Made by a program: the position numbers and the translations under genes
In this document: piece by piece, positions 54,300 through 64,000 of the stretch
Position numbering within the stretch: the first letter of the stretch is position 1
How the letters are laid out: every line of letters starts with the position of its first letter
Notes under the pieces: generated by a model
What the model was told of the DNA's origin: nothing
Databases searched by the model: none
What the model saw: the letters and a program-made list of their open reading frames with translations, nothing else
Assembly: GCA_950295325.1 (NCBI GenBank)
Contig: OX485803.1
Location: forward strand, 68,215,554-68,279,553
From: Polytrichum commune
Taxonomy: Eukaryota > Streptophyta > Polytrichopsida > Polytrichales > Polytrichaceae
DNA length: 64,000 nucleotides
Direction of reading: 5' to 3'

Positions 54300-56402
54300 T
54301 CATACCGAGAGTGCAGCAGGCAAGGCTGGAGAAGATGGCGTGGGAGATGATGACTTCCGCAATTTCACCTTGAAACAAACCTCTTTCTTCGGGCCGAATT
54401 CCACAACATCTTCAGGGCGCACACGCACTGGCATTTTGGGTGAGAGCTGGTACCGCCCTCCGCTAATGCTTGTAATCCATGTCCCAAACTTGCTGTCCAA
54501 ATCGGTGACGAAAAGGGCGCCATCGTCGAACATAAACCGCACGTGCTGTGCGGCAACCGAATCAGGGCGGTCGACAACAGCAAATTCTCCTCCGACCTCT
54601 GATTCGTCGGAGGGTGCGGCGGATCCAACGATCATTGGTACGTTGTTCGAGCCACAAAGGCGAAGCAGTGGTTTGCCGCTTGAGGTTACGTTTCCAGTTG
54701 CAGGCATCCTTTCGCCTTCAGGAACCAGATACCACTCAGCTTTTGTTGCACGCTCTAGCGCGTCATCATTCCAGAACCATTTCTTCAGGTTCGAGTCAGC
54801 CTTGTCTTCGAGGCTGCAGTACGGGGCACGGCCCTCAAGTGCAAAGCTGTTTCCACCAAGAATCCAGCTGAGCATGGTCGGCATGCCGATTGTGATAAAG
54901 AAACGGCCTCCAACTCTACCAGGGTGCGGAATCTTGAGCGCCTTGATGAAGGATAGTGGTCCCATGCCTTCTCCGAGGTAGGGTTTGTATGTGGTAGCCA
55001 TGATAGCTGCCATACGAGCCAACCCATGGATCACTCCCACTCGTATCCTTCGTTTCCCCTCATACTCCTTCAACACTCTGGCGATGTCACTCTTTGATCC
55101 CTTCTCCGCAGCTTTGCCAAGATCCAATGCAAGCTGAAACCCATCCTCAATTGCCATGCATCCACCCTGACCTAAGTTCGGCTGCATTGCGTGCGCAGAG
55201 TCACCGAGCAACGTAACCCTACCTTTGCTCCATGTCATGATAGGCACACGGTCATAAATGTCTCTGCGAAGAATCTGCTCTTCTGGAGTGGCAAGCAAAA
55301 GATCCACCACCTTGTCACACCAGTCACCAAACAGTGACATCAACCTTGCTTTCCTCCCTCCAGGTGCATCCACACCGCCAGCGGGCTCATTGTAGAAAGC
55401 ATACCATTGCATCCTGCCTTGGCCAACATCTGAGGAAACGAAGTACTGCTTATGGCCAAGGAAAACTCGGTACCCTACCGTCTCTATGTCTGCAGGAACA
55501 AAGTCTGCAATGCCTGTGTAACATGTGTAATCTGAGTACACAGCCTCCTTTTGCCCTAACAGCTTCCCTCGCACCTTCGAGCGGATGCCATCTGCTCCAA
55601 CAAGCACATCACCTTCATATGTTCTCCCATCTTCCAGAATGACTTTCACTTTCTCCCCATCATCAACATAATCAACCACATTCGAGCCGTTCTGAATAAT
55701 CTCCTCTCCCACCGCACGAGACAGAATCTCCTGGAGCTTCACACGGCTGATGACTCGGGTGACGGGTAACCCTCGCTCCGCAGCTGGAGTGAATGTGTCA
55801 AACTTGCAGTACCATTGGCCTGAAATTCCATCAACAAGGCCATTGATTCGGTCCCCTGTCACACATCCATTCTCCAAAATCTCCCCTGCGGCAGTTTTGT
55901 CTACCGCCTCAAGAGCTGCAAGTGCGTTGCTTTGGATTTGAATTGGCCCTCTGTACTGTCCCTCCCCTCTGATGGCACTCAAATCTCGCTCGAACACAAC
56001 CACATCCAATCCCCTGTTTTTTGCAGCAAGGGCTAATACGAGACCTCCAATCCCACCTCCGGCCACCAGAATTCGCAATGGCTTCTCCCCTGGAACCAAA
56101 TCTCCCTTTGAGGGTGATGAGCTCACATCTGAAGATGGCCTCCCAATTTTGACAGATTCTTCTTCCACAGTCTGTGTCCTGGCAACACACACTCTGTTTT
56201 GCCTTTGCCTTTGCCTTCGACTGTTTTCCAACCCCTCTGCTTTCAACCCCCATGTTTGTGACGGTGTGAGAAGGCTCGGAGCTCCTGCTCCTGCCCTCCT
56301 CCATGACAAATCACATGATTCTGGTGCCCTGGTTGAGCAGCCTGTTGCGGCGGAGCGAAGTGCAGTGGATGACACCAATCCTGCAACCATGGGGACCGCC
56401 AT
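54300..56402 (-). CDS. ZEP: Zeaxanthin epoxidase, intronless
   Basis: Plastid FAD monooxygenase that converts zeaxanthin to violaxanthin via antheraxanthin, in the xanthophyll cycle and the route to abscisic acid. A single uninterrupted frame gives 700 codons from the preferred ATG at 56402 (ATCATGGCGG context); an upstream in-frame ATG at 56450 would add 16 residues. Numbered from the longer start: Ser/Arg-rich transit peptide to about 90, dinucleotide motif VAGGGIGG near 129-136, GADGIRS at 285-291, and the second FAD motif GDSAHAMQPNLGQGGCMAIED at 416-435. A C-terminal FHA domain spans about 598-700. In the FHA, the usual S-x-x-H of the phosphopeptide loop appears as A-A-Q-H (633-636), although GS and GTW remain. 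No stops or frameshifts. Angiosperm ZEP genes have many introns, so complete absence here suggests a retrocopy or lineage-wide intron loss. Confidence 0.93.
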   Translation of the reverse strand: MAVPMVAGLVSSTALRSAATGCSTRAPESCDLSWRRAGAGAPSLLTPSQTWGLKAEGLENSRRQRQRQNRVCVARTQTVEEESVKIGRPSSDVSSSPSKGDLVPGEKPLRILVAGGGIGGLVLALAAKNRGLDVVVFERDLSAIRGEGQYRGPIQIQSNALAALEAVDKTAAGEILENGCVTGDRINGLVDGISGQWYCKFDTFTPAAERGLPVTRVISRVKLQEILSRAVGEEIIQNGSNVVDYVDDGEKVKVILEDGRTYEGDVLVGADGIRSKVRGKLLGQKEAVYSDYTCYTGIADFVPADIETVGYRVFLGHKQYFVSSDVGQGRMQWYAFYNEPAGGVDAPGGRKARLMSLFGDWCDKVVDLLLATPEEQILRRDIYDRVPIMTWSKGRVTLLGDSAHAMQPNLGQGGCMAIEDGFQLALDLGKAAEKGSKSDIARVLKEYEGKRRIRVGVIHGLARMAAIMATTYKPYLGEGMGPLSFIKALKIPHPGRVGGRFFITIGMPTMLSWILGGNSFALEGRAPYCSLEDKADSNLKKWFWNDDALERATKAEWYLVPEGERMPATGNVTSSGKPLLRLCGSNNVPMIVGSAAPSDESEVGGEFAVVDRPDSVAAQHVRFMFDDGALFVTDLDSKFGTWITSISGGRYQLSPKMPVRVRPEDVVEFGPKKEVCFKVKLRKSSSPTPSSPALPAALSV

Positions 56403-56955
56403 GATGCTTCCACTTCCTCCGAAACCTCCCAGTTCAAGGAAGTGGAGCACACCTTATTCGGCCAAACCCTTCCTTCCCCCTATCATACGACAATGTCAAT
56501 AAAAGGTCGGATGGAATTACTACGCAGTCAAATTGGTACACACATCACCATAACTTCAGGAGTCGGTCGATCGTATTAAAATTCACATACATTACATTTC
56601 TGAAGTGATGCGGTGTACATTGTAGTGAAAAGACGAATATGACAGGACATGCGACCTAAGTTTGCCGCGATGATGGTCGTGGCAATCAATCCAGTGCCTG
56701 CCAGAACACCATCCCAAAATTTGATATCACCGAGGATAACTTGAACCCTAAACCGAGTGTTTGCGAGCTGCAAACTCTGTTCTGACTCAGTTTCCTTCAT
56801 AGAGCTAGAATGAGAACCTCCCAGAAGCCTACACTCCCATTTGCATTGCAATTATGCACGTGAAAGCAGAAGAGAGGTCAACACTATAAACTAGACAAAT
56901 TTAGAAGAAACCAAAAGAGAACTGTTTCACTTGCAGATTTCAGAACCGCACAAAA
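56403..56955. promoter_or_regulatory. ZEP upstream region
   Basis: About 550 bp upstream of the ZEP start. A minus-strand frame within it (56576-56851) is listed separately. No promoter element is assigned with confidence. Confidence 0.35.
56576..56800 (-). CDS. Doubtful small membrane-type ORF upstream of ZEP
   Basis: From the ATG at 56800 the frame gives 74 residues: KETESEQSLQLANTRFRVQV, then a hydrophobic stretch FWDGVLAGTGLIATTIIAANLG that could span a membrane, then a short tail. I know no homologue. It could be the last exon of a minus-strand gene, an upstream ORF in the ZEP leader, or chance. Its position 174 bp upstream of the ZEP start makes the ZEP leader the natural alternative. 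Confidence 0.2.
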   Translation of the reverse strand: MKETESEQSLQLANTRFRVQVILGDIKFWDGVLAGTGLIATTIIAANLGRMSCHIRLFTTMYTASLQKCNVCEF

Positions 56956-57893
56956 GTGAACAGCAGCACAGAGCTAACTGCACGTGAAGAAACAAAATCC
57001 CCCAATTCGAAGAACAAATCCAGCAGGAAATTTCTATCCCCTGTTTTCCAAACAGCCTTGAACTCAAAACCTCTCATCTACAAACCAAAAGAAGAAAGAA
57101 GAAGCAACAACAACCATCATGAAAGACTCAGGAAGACACAGAATGCATACCAATTTGTGTTATTGTTGTCAAAGTGCACATGCGATGATTTCAGAAGCTC
57201 AGCTAAGTCCTTGAAAGGAGTCTTGCAAGAGGATGTCTTCGACTATCCAGCTCGCCAAGTGTGTCAAATATCAATCAATCACTTCGAAGTCCACCAAAGA
57301 ACACTTGGATACGGGTACGAACCCACTGAACTCGGTGAAACGGTATCCGAAGCGAATTGATGTTCACAAGCAACAGGTTAGAGTTGAAAAAAACCAGGTT
57401 CTTTGCTGACCACTGGTTTCTTGAGGATCTACTTCGTCCACCACGGAGAAACAACAACAACCCAAATCGGGTTGTAAGTTCTTCCGATTCTGCGGTCCAG
57501 GTACTTCCCCAACTCTCAAACCAGATAAAACGTAACTCACAGCATGCCGATGACTTTCCTGCCTTGAATTCGAAGATACAATGTCAATTTAGGATTTTGA
57601 TTGGGCGTGAACCTCGCCGTGGTGCAGAACGATTGGCCTACCTATCCAGAAATATCTGCCGTCGTTTCAACTTTGCCACTGGACTCAACCTTTTCCTCCG
57701 GCCTTTCGTAACTTGGGCTGCTTCCATACGCCTCATCTCAATTCTTCTCTTCAAAGGTCCACGTGTAAGAATCCGTATGGGCACGACTAGCACGGCATTA
57801 TCTTACTGCCTGTGGCAACACAAATTGCATGACAAGTGTACCAAAAACTGTTCTGGGACCCATAATGATTCCTTCAGATGCTTACCCACATAG
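56956..57893 (+). other. Two overlapping unassigned ORFs, divergent from ZEP
   Basis: 56956-57360 (134 codons) and 57357-57893 (178 codons) are the longest unassigned frames in the window and overlap by the stop/start region. Both are basic and Asn/Ser-rich and neither shows a motif I recognise. The second overlaps a minus-strand frame rich in Arg/Lys. Length alone is weak support in this moderately GC stretch; they might be leader or intron sequence of an unseen transcript. Confidence 0.2.
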
Positions 57894-57899
57894 CCCTTG

Positions 57900-59172
57900 T
57901 TCTAACTTTCTTAACCCTACTTTCGGTTTAACCTAATCAAGCTTACACAGTAACAGTAGTGTTAGAGTGCCGTAGACTCTACATTGATAGCCCACCCACA
58001 CTTACCGGTGCGGGCCACCAGTGAACGGTTCCTATTAGCACTGGTTACATCTACTTAGCTCTCGCTGGCTAAACCAACTCTAAATGTGGTCCATGTTATT
58101 TCCTACTAACATTGGTTACATCCATTGGCTCTCACTAGTTAAACCAACTCTAAAAGTGGTCCTTGTTGTCACTTGCCCAGACAGTAACCCAGACAGAAAG
58201 TGTGGACATGCTATGAGTCTATTGGGTCAATTGAGACTCAACTTTGAGCTTCATTTTGATCCTCTTGGGCACTCGTACAATGAATTTTGCCAGGTTTCGC
58301 AGCATTGCTTTTGGGAAATTAGCAATTGTTTTGGTGGATTGCATAGAGAAGCATGGTTGATGTGATCTACTTAACCATTGCAAATGCAAGTGATGTACCA
58401 TCATATGGGTAGACCTGTGAGCATTTCTGTTTCGTATGGCCATGCCTTCCTTCACCTGGCTAGGTGACACGAGCACTGAGTTTGTGAGAGCAGATGGTTA
58501 GGGCTTAATTTTAGCGGGCACCTAGTTCAGTTGAATTCGATTTTGACTATAGCGATAGCCATACCCGTCGACGTTTCTAATCGACATAGAAGTCCACTTG
58601 GAATTCGTGAATAGGAGCTGATTCGACCATAGGTGTTGCTTAGGTGCTGAATGTATTCTTGTAAGCAGCCTCCAGTGCAGACTCAATCTATGTCAAATCG
58701 ATTTGAGAATGATCGAAAGGATGAGGCGAAGTGCAGATTGCTTCCGCAGTCCCTAGGGTGAGGATTGCAATCAGTGTTTCGGTGATTTGGAAGAGATAGA
58801 AAATCTAGGTCTCAATTTTGGAGTGTTAGACCTAGACAATGCACACGGAAAAGTAAAATTGCATACAAACACGAAAAGGGTGCAAGATCGAACATAAACA
58901 CCTGAATCGGCTATGCGCACCAACCAACATGCAATGCGCAGCAGCATCCCTAGGTTTCCCAACAATTTTGTTCTTTCAAACCAACAATTATGTAACCGGG
59001 GTGTACGTAAAAAGTATGCATGCTTCAGTATCCAAAAATTAACTGGATTGTAGCACTCAATCCGTCTGTGACATGTTTTATGTGAATCTTACTTCCTCAA
59101 CAAACCACTAAGATAACAATGTTCACTACAAGTCTTTCTGTGCACACTTACCTCAATGTTGCATACTGCAAA
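57900..59172. other. Spacer with a small tandem duplication at 58030-58168
   Basis: Two copies of about 70 bp share ACTGGTTACATC/ATTGGTTACATC, GGCTCTC(A/G)CT, TAAACCAACTCTAAA and GTGGTCC. No gene recognised; the frame at 58084-58365 overlaps the repeat and has no motif. Confidence 0.5.
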
Positions 59173-59770
59173 TTAGCTTAATAAAGAGTTTGCGTGAAGA
59201 AATCCTCTGCAAGGCAAGCTTATCATCAACACTTTCTCCAGAAGAACCTAAATACATGATAGTGCAAGGACACTCACACTCATACTCATCCCCACAGAAT
59301 TTGACAAATGATCATCCTGAGGCAAATGACCAGCTTCCGTTATTTAGCTGCTGCTATGTACATCATCTTGTCTGTTTGCAACTCAGTAATTCCTGTACTT
59401 CATAAGTTAGGTCATAGTCTAACATACGCATCTGTCGATGATGGTCACCATACCCTGCCTATACTTAGCTCCAAATCGTAATCCTGGAACAACTTAGCTC
59501 AGTAAACAGTTTGCATTAAGAAATCCTCTGCAAGGCAAAATTATCCGGAATTTCTCCGAAAGAACCTAATTAACCTGAGTTTACGGTACTCATCCCCGCA
59601 GAGCTGGACAATTCATCATGGATGAGGCAAATGACCAGCATCCATTCATTTTTCCCCTGCTATGTACATCGTCATGTCTGTTTGCAACTCAGCGATTCCT
59701 GTACCTCGTAAACTAGGTCGCAGCCTACCATACAAATACAAGTCGCATGCATCTGTCACGGCTTCAAATA
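59173..59770. repeat. Tandem duplication (unit about 315 bp) in the 3' flank of the 59874 gene
   Basis: Copies at about 59173-59450 and 59487-59770 share AAGAAATCCTCTGCAAGGCAA, ACTCATCCCC(A/G)CAGA, GAGGCAAATGACCAGC, CTGCTATGTACATC, TGTCTGTTTGCAACTCAG and ATTCCTGTAC. Probably part of the 3' UTR or downstream region of the minus-strand gene. Confidence 0.85.
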
Positions 59771-59873
59771 CCATATTCAAAACAGCCAACAAAATAGAAG
59801 ATGTGAGGCTGCAGGCTGCCATGATCCTCCATCAGTGTGACTTTGGAGGGTTAAGTAGTAATTGTAATGCTTG

Positions 59874-60140
59874 CTAGATAGGGCAGCATCTTGCAACACA
59901 TGGGTAGACCACGAGAGCTGGATGCGCCATGATGCGGCGGCCTCTGTACCGCTTGAAAATCCACACCAAAGCTCCCAGAGGCCATTCAATTACCGCTGCC
60001 ACAGCGAAGGCGACCACCCCTAGAGTTGGGCCCAGCACTCGGCAGTGACACGAGTTTCTCCTGGTCCCGCAGTCCACACAGCAAGGGATGACAGGGCAGC
60101 ATGGGGGTGGCCTTCCCCCCGCACTCACCGTCACAGACAT
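59874..60140 (-). CDS. Small conserved plant membrane protein, function unknown
   Basis: 88 residues from the ATG at 60140. A longer start at 60197 would add 19 residues that look like leader. The N-terminal half is Cys/Pro-rich (PPPCCPVIPCC, CGTRRNSCHC: seven of the first 40 residues are Cys). One hydrophobic segment follows, LGVVAFAVAAVIEWPLGALVWIF, then basic KRYRGRRIMAHPA and VVYPCV near the C-terminus. The EWPLGALV, then basic GRRIM.HP, then VYP arrangement resembles a family of short plant proteins of unknown function that I recall without a name. The Cys-rich head is not something I remember in that family. Single exon, TAG stop at 59876-59874. Probably a single-pass membrane protein with the basic tail on the cytosolic or stromal side. 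Confidence 0.65.
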   Translation of the reverse strand: MSVTVSAGGRPPPCCPVIPCCVDCGTRRNSCHCRVLGPTLGVVAFAVAAVIEWPLGALVWIFKRYRGRRIMAHPALVVYPCVARCCPI

Positions 60141-60177
60141 GGCCGATCGATAGATCTCTTGCTTGCACCTAAGTGTT

Positions 60178-60790
60178 CCAGGAGCTTGGAGCAGCAAGGC
60201 TTAAACTGCTTCGATCTCAACCTCTCTAAATTGATGGAAAGAGTGAGACTAGAGAGCTTCAACACATGGAAACAAGCTGTCTGCTAAATTACGTCCAACT
60301 AATTCCCACCGCCTCCAACAAATTGCAAGAGTGTACAGCTAACCAGGGGTGCACAGAATGGCTCCCAATCGATACAGACAGAGCCAACTCAGCCCCAGCT
60401 TGCAGGTCTACACAGAGATTGCGGGAAGAGTTGCAGAAACTTGGAGGAGCAGGGTTAACTGCTTGAGTACCTCTCTAAAATGATCAACCAAGTCTATATG
60501 TCCAACAAATTATTGCAAGTAGAGTACACAGGATGGATGTTCAAAGATCTACAGACAACTAAACTGAAGACTACTCAGTCCCTGCTTTCAGACCTATCTA
60601 CACAGAGATTGCACGAAGAGTTGCAGGAAATTAGTTGCAGGAACTTGGAGCAAGGGTGACTAACTGCTTGTCAAGCCGATCTCTAAGATGGATACCAGTG
60701 AGAGATTTAACACATGGAAGCAAGATGCTTGCAATGTGTCCTCATTTGCTTGCCTTACCAGCTACCAAACTGGAGTATTTGTACTGAGAG
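60178..60790. repeat. Two to three tandem copies (about 240 bp) upstream of the 59874 gene
   Basis: Repeated words: AGGA(G/A)CTTGGAGCA/AGAAACTTGGAGGAGCA, TAACTGCTT, CCTCTCTAAA(T/A)TGAT, CAACAAATT..TGCAAG, TCTACACAGAGATTGC and GAAGAGTTGCAG. Copies start near 60178, 60430 and 60640. Lies in the likely promoter and leader of the minus-strand gene. Confidence 0.75.
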
Positions 60791-62621
60791 GACTAGAGAG
60801 AGAAATTTAGCATGGCCATGATCACACTTGCATGCAATCGGTGTGCTCACGACACATCAAGAGCAGTTGTCTATCAACACTCAACCTGGCGGGCCTGGAG
60901 TTCGCTTCGCACGAAAACCGTTGCCGAGCTCGCTCAATCAATCTGCTCAAATTATTTTCTTCCGACACTCAGTCGCTACTTAGTACTTAACTTCGAAACC
61001 TGTAACTTTCTAACACACCTGGTAGTTGAGCTAACTCTGATGAACTTTGAATGTAAGTATGTGGCCCGACTATTGTGGGCACCTCCAACTCCAACCGACA
61101 ATTTTGAAAATCGTCTCATCCAGTTGGCGTTTGCGAATCGTGCAGACTGTTGTGAATCAGAATTCGGGTGCTTGGCTTAACATACGATGTCAAAGTGAGA
61201 TTCATCGTCAACTTAAAGTCGATCGCATACATAGGTCATGTCAATTGTGTTACCATTTGAACCTAGAATGGTTGACATATTCTAAATACATATTCTAATC
61301 TTATCATCGCTTTTTCGTGTTTATTTTTTACCATCGACTTTGTCATATGCCACTCAAATTTACGCTCACTTTAGGTGTCTAGTTAAGAAGAGTGATCACA
61401 TAGGGTTCACACAACTCTTTTATCGAGTTCAACACATACATTTTTATGTAAGGTTTTGAGTGGATTCCAGGTTGACAGCCCACAAAGGCATGAGAGTGGA
61501 ACCCAAGTGTCTACATTGTGTTTGTCTAATTAGTGTGGGTGGGAAATTCATGTGGGTTGTCTAATTTAGTGTGGCCCAAGGCACAAGCATGGTCAAGTGG
61601 ATAGCTCTAGTACCTTGCATAGGTTTAAATGAAAATGATTCAAAACTACACACTAACTTTGAAATTTGTGAAGGAAAAAATTATAAACATGTTAAACACA
61701 CATTGATCTACAAAGCCAAGCAATTTATGTTGATAATTGTTTTTCAAGAAAAGTCTACATATTTGAGAAGACGCTGCAAGTGGTGTGCAAGTAGGTAATA
61801 TTGAGCATGTAATTCTCTAAAATAATTAAAATATGATAAATTGGCATTGACATGATGTTTGTCTACAATTTTTTTTGTAATGATGCCCTCAAATTTATAA
61901 TAAATTCAAAAAATATGAATAAAAAAATCCAACTTCAAAATATGTAAGGTCATGAACCAAATTTAATCATTATCTTTTGAGCATCACTTTTAGTGATAAG
62001 TTTGAAGATCTCATCTTGATATTATATACTAGAGTATCTAATACAACAATAGAGGTCGCCATGAAGAAAAATCCAATTCAAATAACACTTTCCTACTACT
62101 TTTAGGCGTTTGACCAAAAAAATTATGGTTTTAGTATACAAGAACACTTTTCCGTACACTTCACCATGTTAACTCCCCTCCTCCCCCCACCCCCAACCAC
62201 ATACACACAAAAATTTATAATACTTGCCTGGGCTGATATTAACAAATTTATAGTACTTGCTTTGCCTTCAATTTTCATCCACATATGCAAACAACAAAAA
62301 ACCCACACTCCTGGACACTTCTGTACGATTACTTTCAGGTGATTTAAAATCCAGATAAACACTTGGGAGTTTCTGATCCACGAGGTCAATGATCTCTACA
62401 ATACCCTACACAATGTACAGCCTCCGAATACTTTACGATCATGCATTGCATTTAGTGATTTGAGCAGTACTTGTTATCACCTCTTTGTAAATTAACAAAT
62501 TAACAGCACGGAATCACAGTCTGGAGGGTCTCACTGTCTGTAGAATGTGCCGACAGTTGCCATCTACTACCCGAGTGTCACCTCTCAAGACTCGATAGTG
62601 CTCATTCCAGTCAATGAGCGG
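60791..62621. other. Spacer without recognisable genes
   Basis: Frames at 60812-61180 and 61571-61798 carry no motif I know. 61250-61400 is another copy of a repeat found in the SAC introns (GAACCTAGAATGGTT block). TGGTCAAGTGG near 61592 fits a pol III box A, followed by a weak box-B-like GGTTTAAAT. Confidence 0.45.
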
Positions 62622-62847
62622 ATCGAGAGAAACCAGCCGCTAGTTACACATGAACCAGTTCAGATTGACAAATAACCGGTCGAATTTCAAGACTTCAGGA
62701 AAACCACCGATCGTTCAAGAGGAATCCATCGAACACACCTCGATTTTTACGAAAGAAACCAACCGGAAGATCGCAACATGTACGTAACCGGTTGGACCTG
62801 GGAAACACGTAGGATTTTGACCAATTATGCCCCAAATAATCTCCCTG
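62622..62847 (+). mobile_element. R4 family solo arm
   Basis: GAGAGAAACCAGCCGCTAGTTACA to CCAATTATGCCCCAAATAATCTCCC, in the same order as the arms at 14395 and 25149. AACCGGTTGGACCTGGGAAACAC is the best conserved segment against 14395. Confidence 0.65.
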
Positions 62848-64000
62848 GACACTGATTCAAGATCTCATGTAGGAATCGATGTATTTAATAATCCTTCCCG
62901 AATGCGGCACTTCAGTACTATTGAGTCGAGTGACACGGCTGTGGAATTAAATAATACGGTGAGTTACTTACCTGAAACTCGGCGGCCGCACACACGTGGC
63001 ACCATGGAAGCTTATCCATCATTCTCACTGGGCTCGAGGATTTTAATTTTCCAATAGTCATTCGACACAGATGGCGAGCTCAAGTGCTTGGATTTAGTCT
63101 TGTGTTTGTGGGATGCGGCCATGTCATGCTTGCACAGTGAAGATGGTGGAATCGAGGCACACACTTGGCGATTAGGAGCTCGAATCGGACCCAATTCGGG
63201 GCCCATATCAAGTTCCGAGCCGACCGGGTCAAGCAGATAGTCTAATGTGTCTCGGAGTTCTTGATCCCCTACCACTTGTACGGTAGATTTGGGTGAACCA
63301 ACTCATACGCTCGTTCTTTGTTTGGATGCTGCCTAAACCCTTGTCTCCAAGGAACTAGTGTACAGGTTGGATCGTCCCAGCTTTGTACGATACCTTAAGC
63401 TTACCACGACCTAGGTCTTTGGGTTTAGGGTTTATGGTGACATGCTTTGTGTAATTAACTCACCGGGCTTGCTTTACCGATTCTTATTGCGCTAGCCTTG
63501 AGGTTGCACTCGAAATCGTCTTCCTTACGGAACGTACAATCAACACTCTTTTAGTGTGGGCCACACTAATTCTCTAGAGCCCACGTTCGTCAGAGTGAGC
63601 ATGGAGTTCGAGGTCCCCGGAAGACATATTTAAGGCATGGATTATCCACTGACATGGTTCAATAGGTACTCTAAGTGACAATGTTGGAGGGTGGATAGTA
63701 AGCCAATGCTAGATAGTGTTGGATAGTGAGTAAATGTGGAGAGTGGTTGAGACTAAGCCAATTCGGAGAGTGGTGGAGAGTGAGCCTCATCATTTTATTA
63801 TCCAAATTGATTCACAATGGTAAGCCTCTTCATTAGGATGGCGAGGAGTTCTATTGTTGAGTCTCAAGATTTTTTTGGTAACTTAAAAATTTGTTTGTTA
63901 AGTCATTGGTATGTTTTTCAATGTTTATTTCTGACCTTAGTTTCTCTTTTGATGCCTTCCATTCTTGCAAGTGCACATGTGTCAAGTGCTATTCACTTGG
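62848..64000. other. Right-edge spacer
   Basis: A minus-strand frame at 63012-63275 (87 codons) has no recognised motif. 63605-63668 repeats part of the 41774 MITE interior. 63690-63800 contains degenerate GGAGAGTGGTGGAGAGTGAG words. Nothing else is seen. Confidence 0.4.

Noticed and set aside
54184-54981. 265-codon plus-strand ORF and other plus-strand frames to 56502
   Set aside because: Antisense shadows of the ZEP coding sequence.
57357-57893. 178-codon ORF as a confident gene
   Set aside because: Only length supports it; no motif, and composition resembles surrounding non-coding DNA.

Overview
This window reads as nuclear DNA of a land plant. Four intron-containing or plastid-type genes are recognisable by their conserved protein sequence: the chloroplast galactolipid-remodelling enzyme SFR2, a RAD6-type ubiquitin-conjugating enzyme, a SAC2-5-type phosphoinositide phosphatase, and a zeaxanthin epoxidase. 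Every intron modelled here is GT-AG. Coding density is very low and the spacers are full of decayed transposons. I cannot name the species. The intronless zeaxanthin epoxidase and the very long SFR2 linker could help place it, but I have no comparison at hand.

Layout. Positions 1-4235 (minus strand) hold the first three exons of SFR2, and the rest of that gene lies off the left edge. Positions 4236-19700 are a transposon graveyard: CACTA-ended elements, two Tourist-like MITEs with TTA/TAA target duplications, a nested stack of three insertions, and a pogo/Tigger-like transposase remnant. Positions 20047-24009 (plus) are a five-exon RAD6/UBC2 gene of 152 codons, with a 122-bp foldback element 219 bp upstream of its ATG. 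Positions 24010-27449 are spacer with a 535-bp inverted repeat. Positions 27450-40161 (minus) are a 17-exon SAC-domain phosphatase (932 codons). Its exon phases all join correctly, and its introns carry SINE-like copies, a 5S rRNA-derived sequence and several tandem duplications. Positions 40162-53600 are again spacer, with Tourist-like MITEs and a broken PIF/Harbinger transposase that may represent the class of enzyme that mobilised them. Positions 54300-56402 (minus) are an intact, intronless zeaxanthin epoxidase. Positions 59874-60140 (minus) are a small conserved membrane protein. The remainder to 64000 is spacer with tandem duplications and one more copy of the inverted-repeat family.

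How the genes relate. There is no operon-like organisation. SFR2 (outer envelope) and zeaxanthin epoxidase (thylakoid or envelope, xanthophyll and abscisic acid supply) both act in chloroplast stress responses, but they are 50 kb apart and probably unrelated in regulation. The SAC phosphatase belongs to vacuolar-membrane PI(3,5)P2 turnover and the RAD6-type enzyme to histone H2B and PCNA ubiquitination.

Two themes stand out. One is local tandem duplication in two to four copies of about 70-330 bp, seen in introns, promoters and 3' flanks throughout. The other is a tight MITE community that includes nested insertions. Exon coordinates were derived by hand from splice consensus, frame and recalled protein families; no alignment was run.
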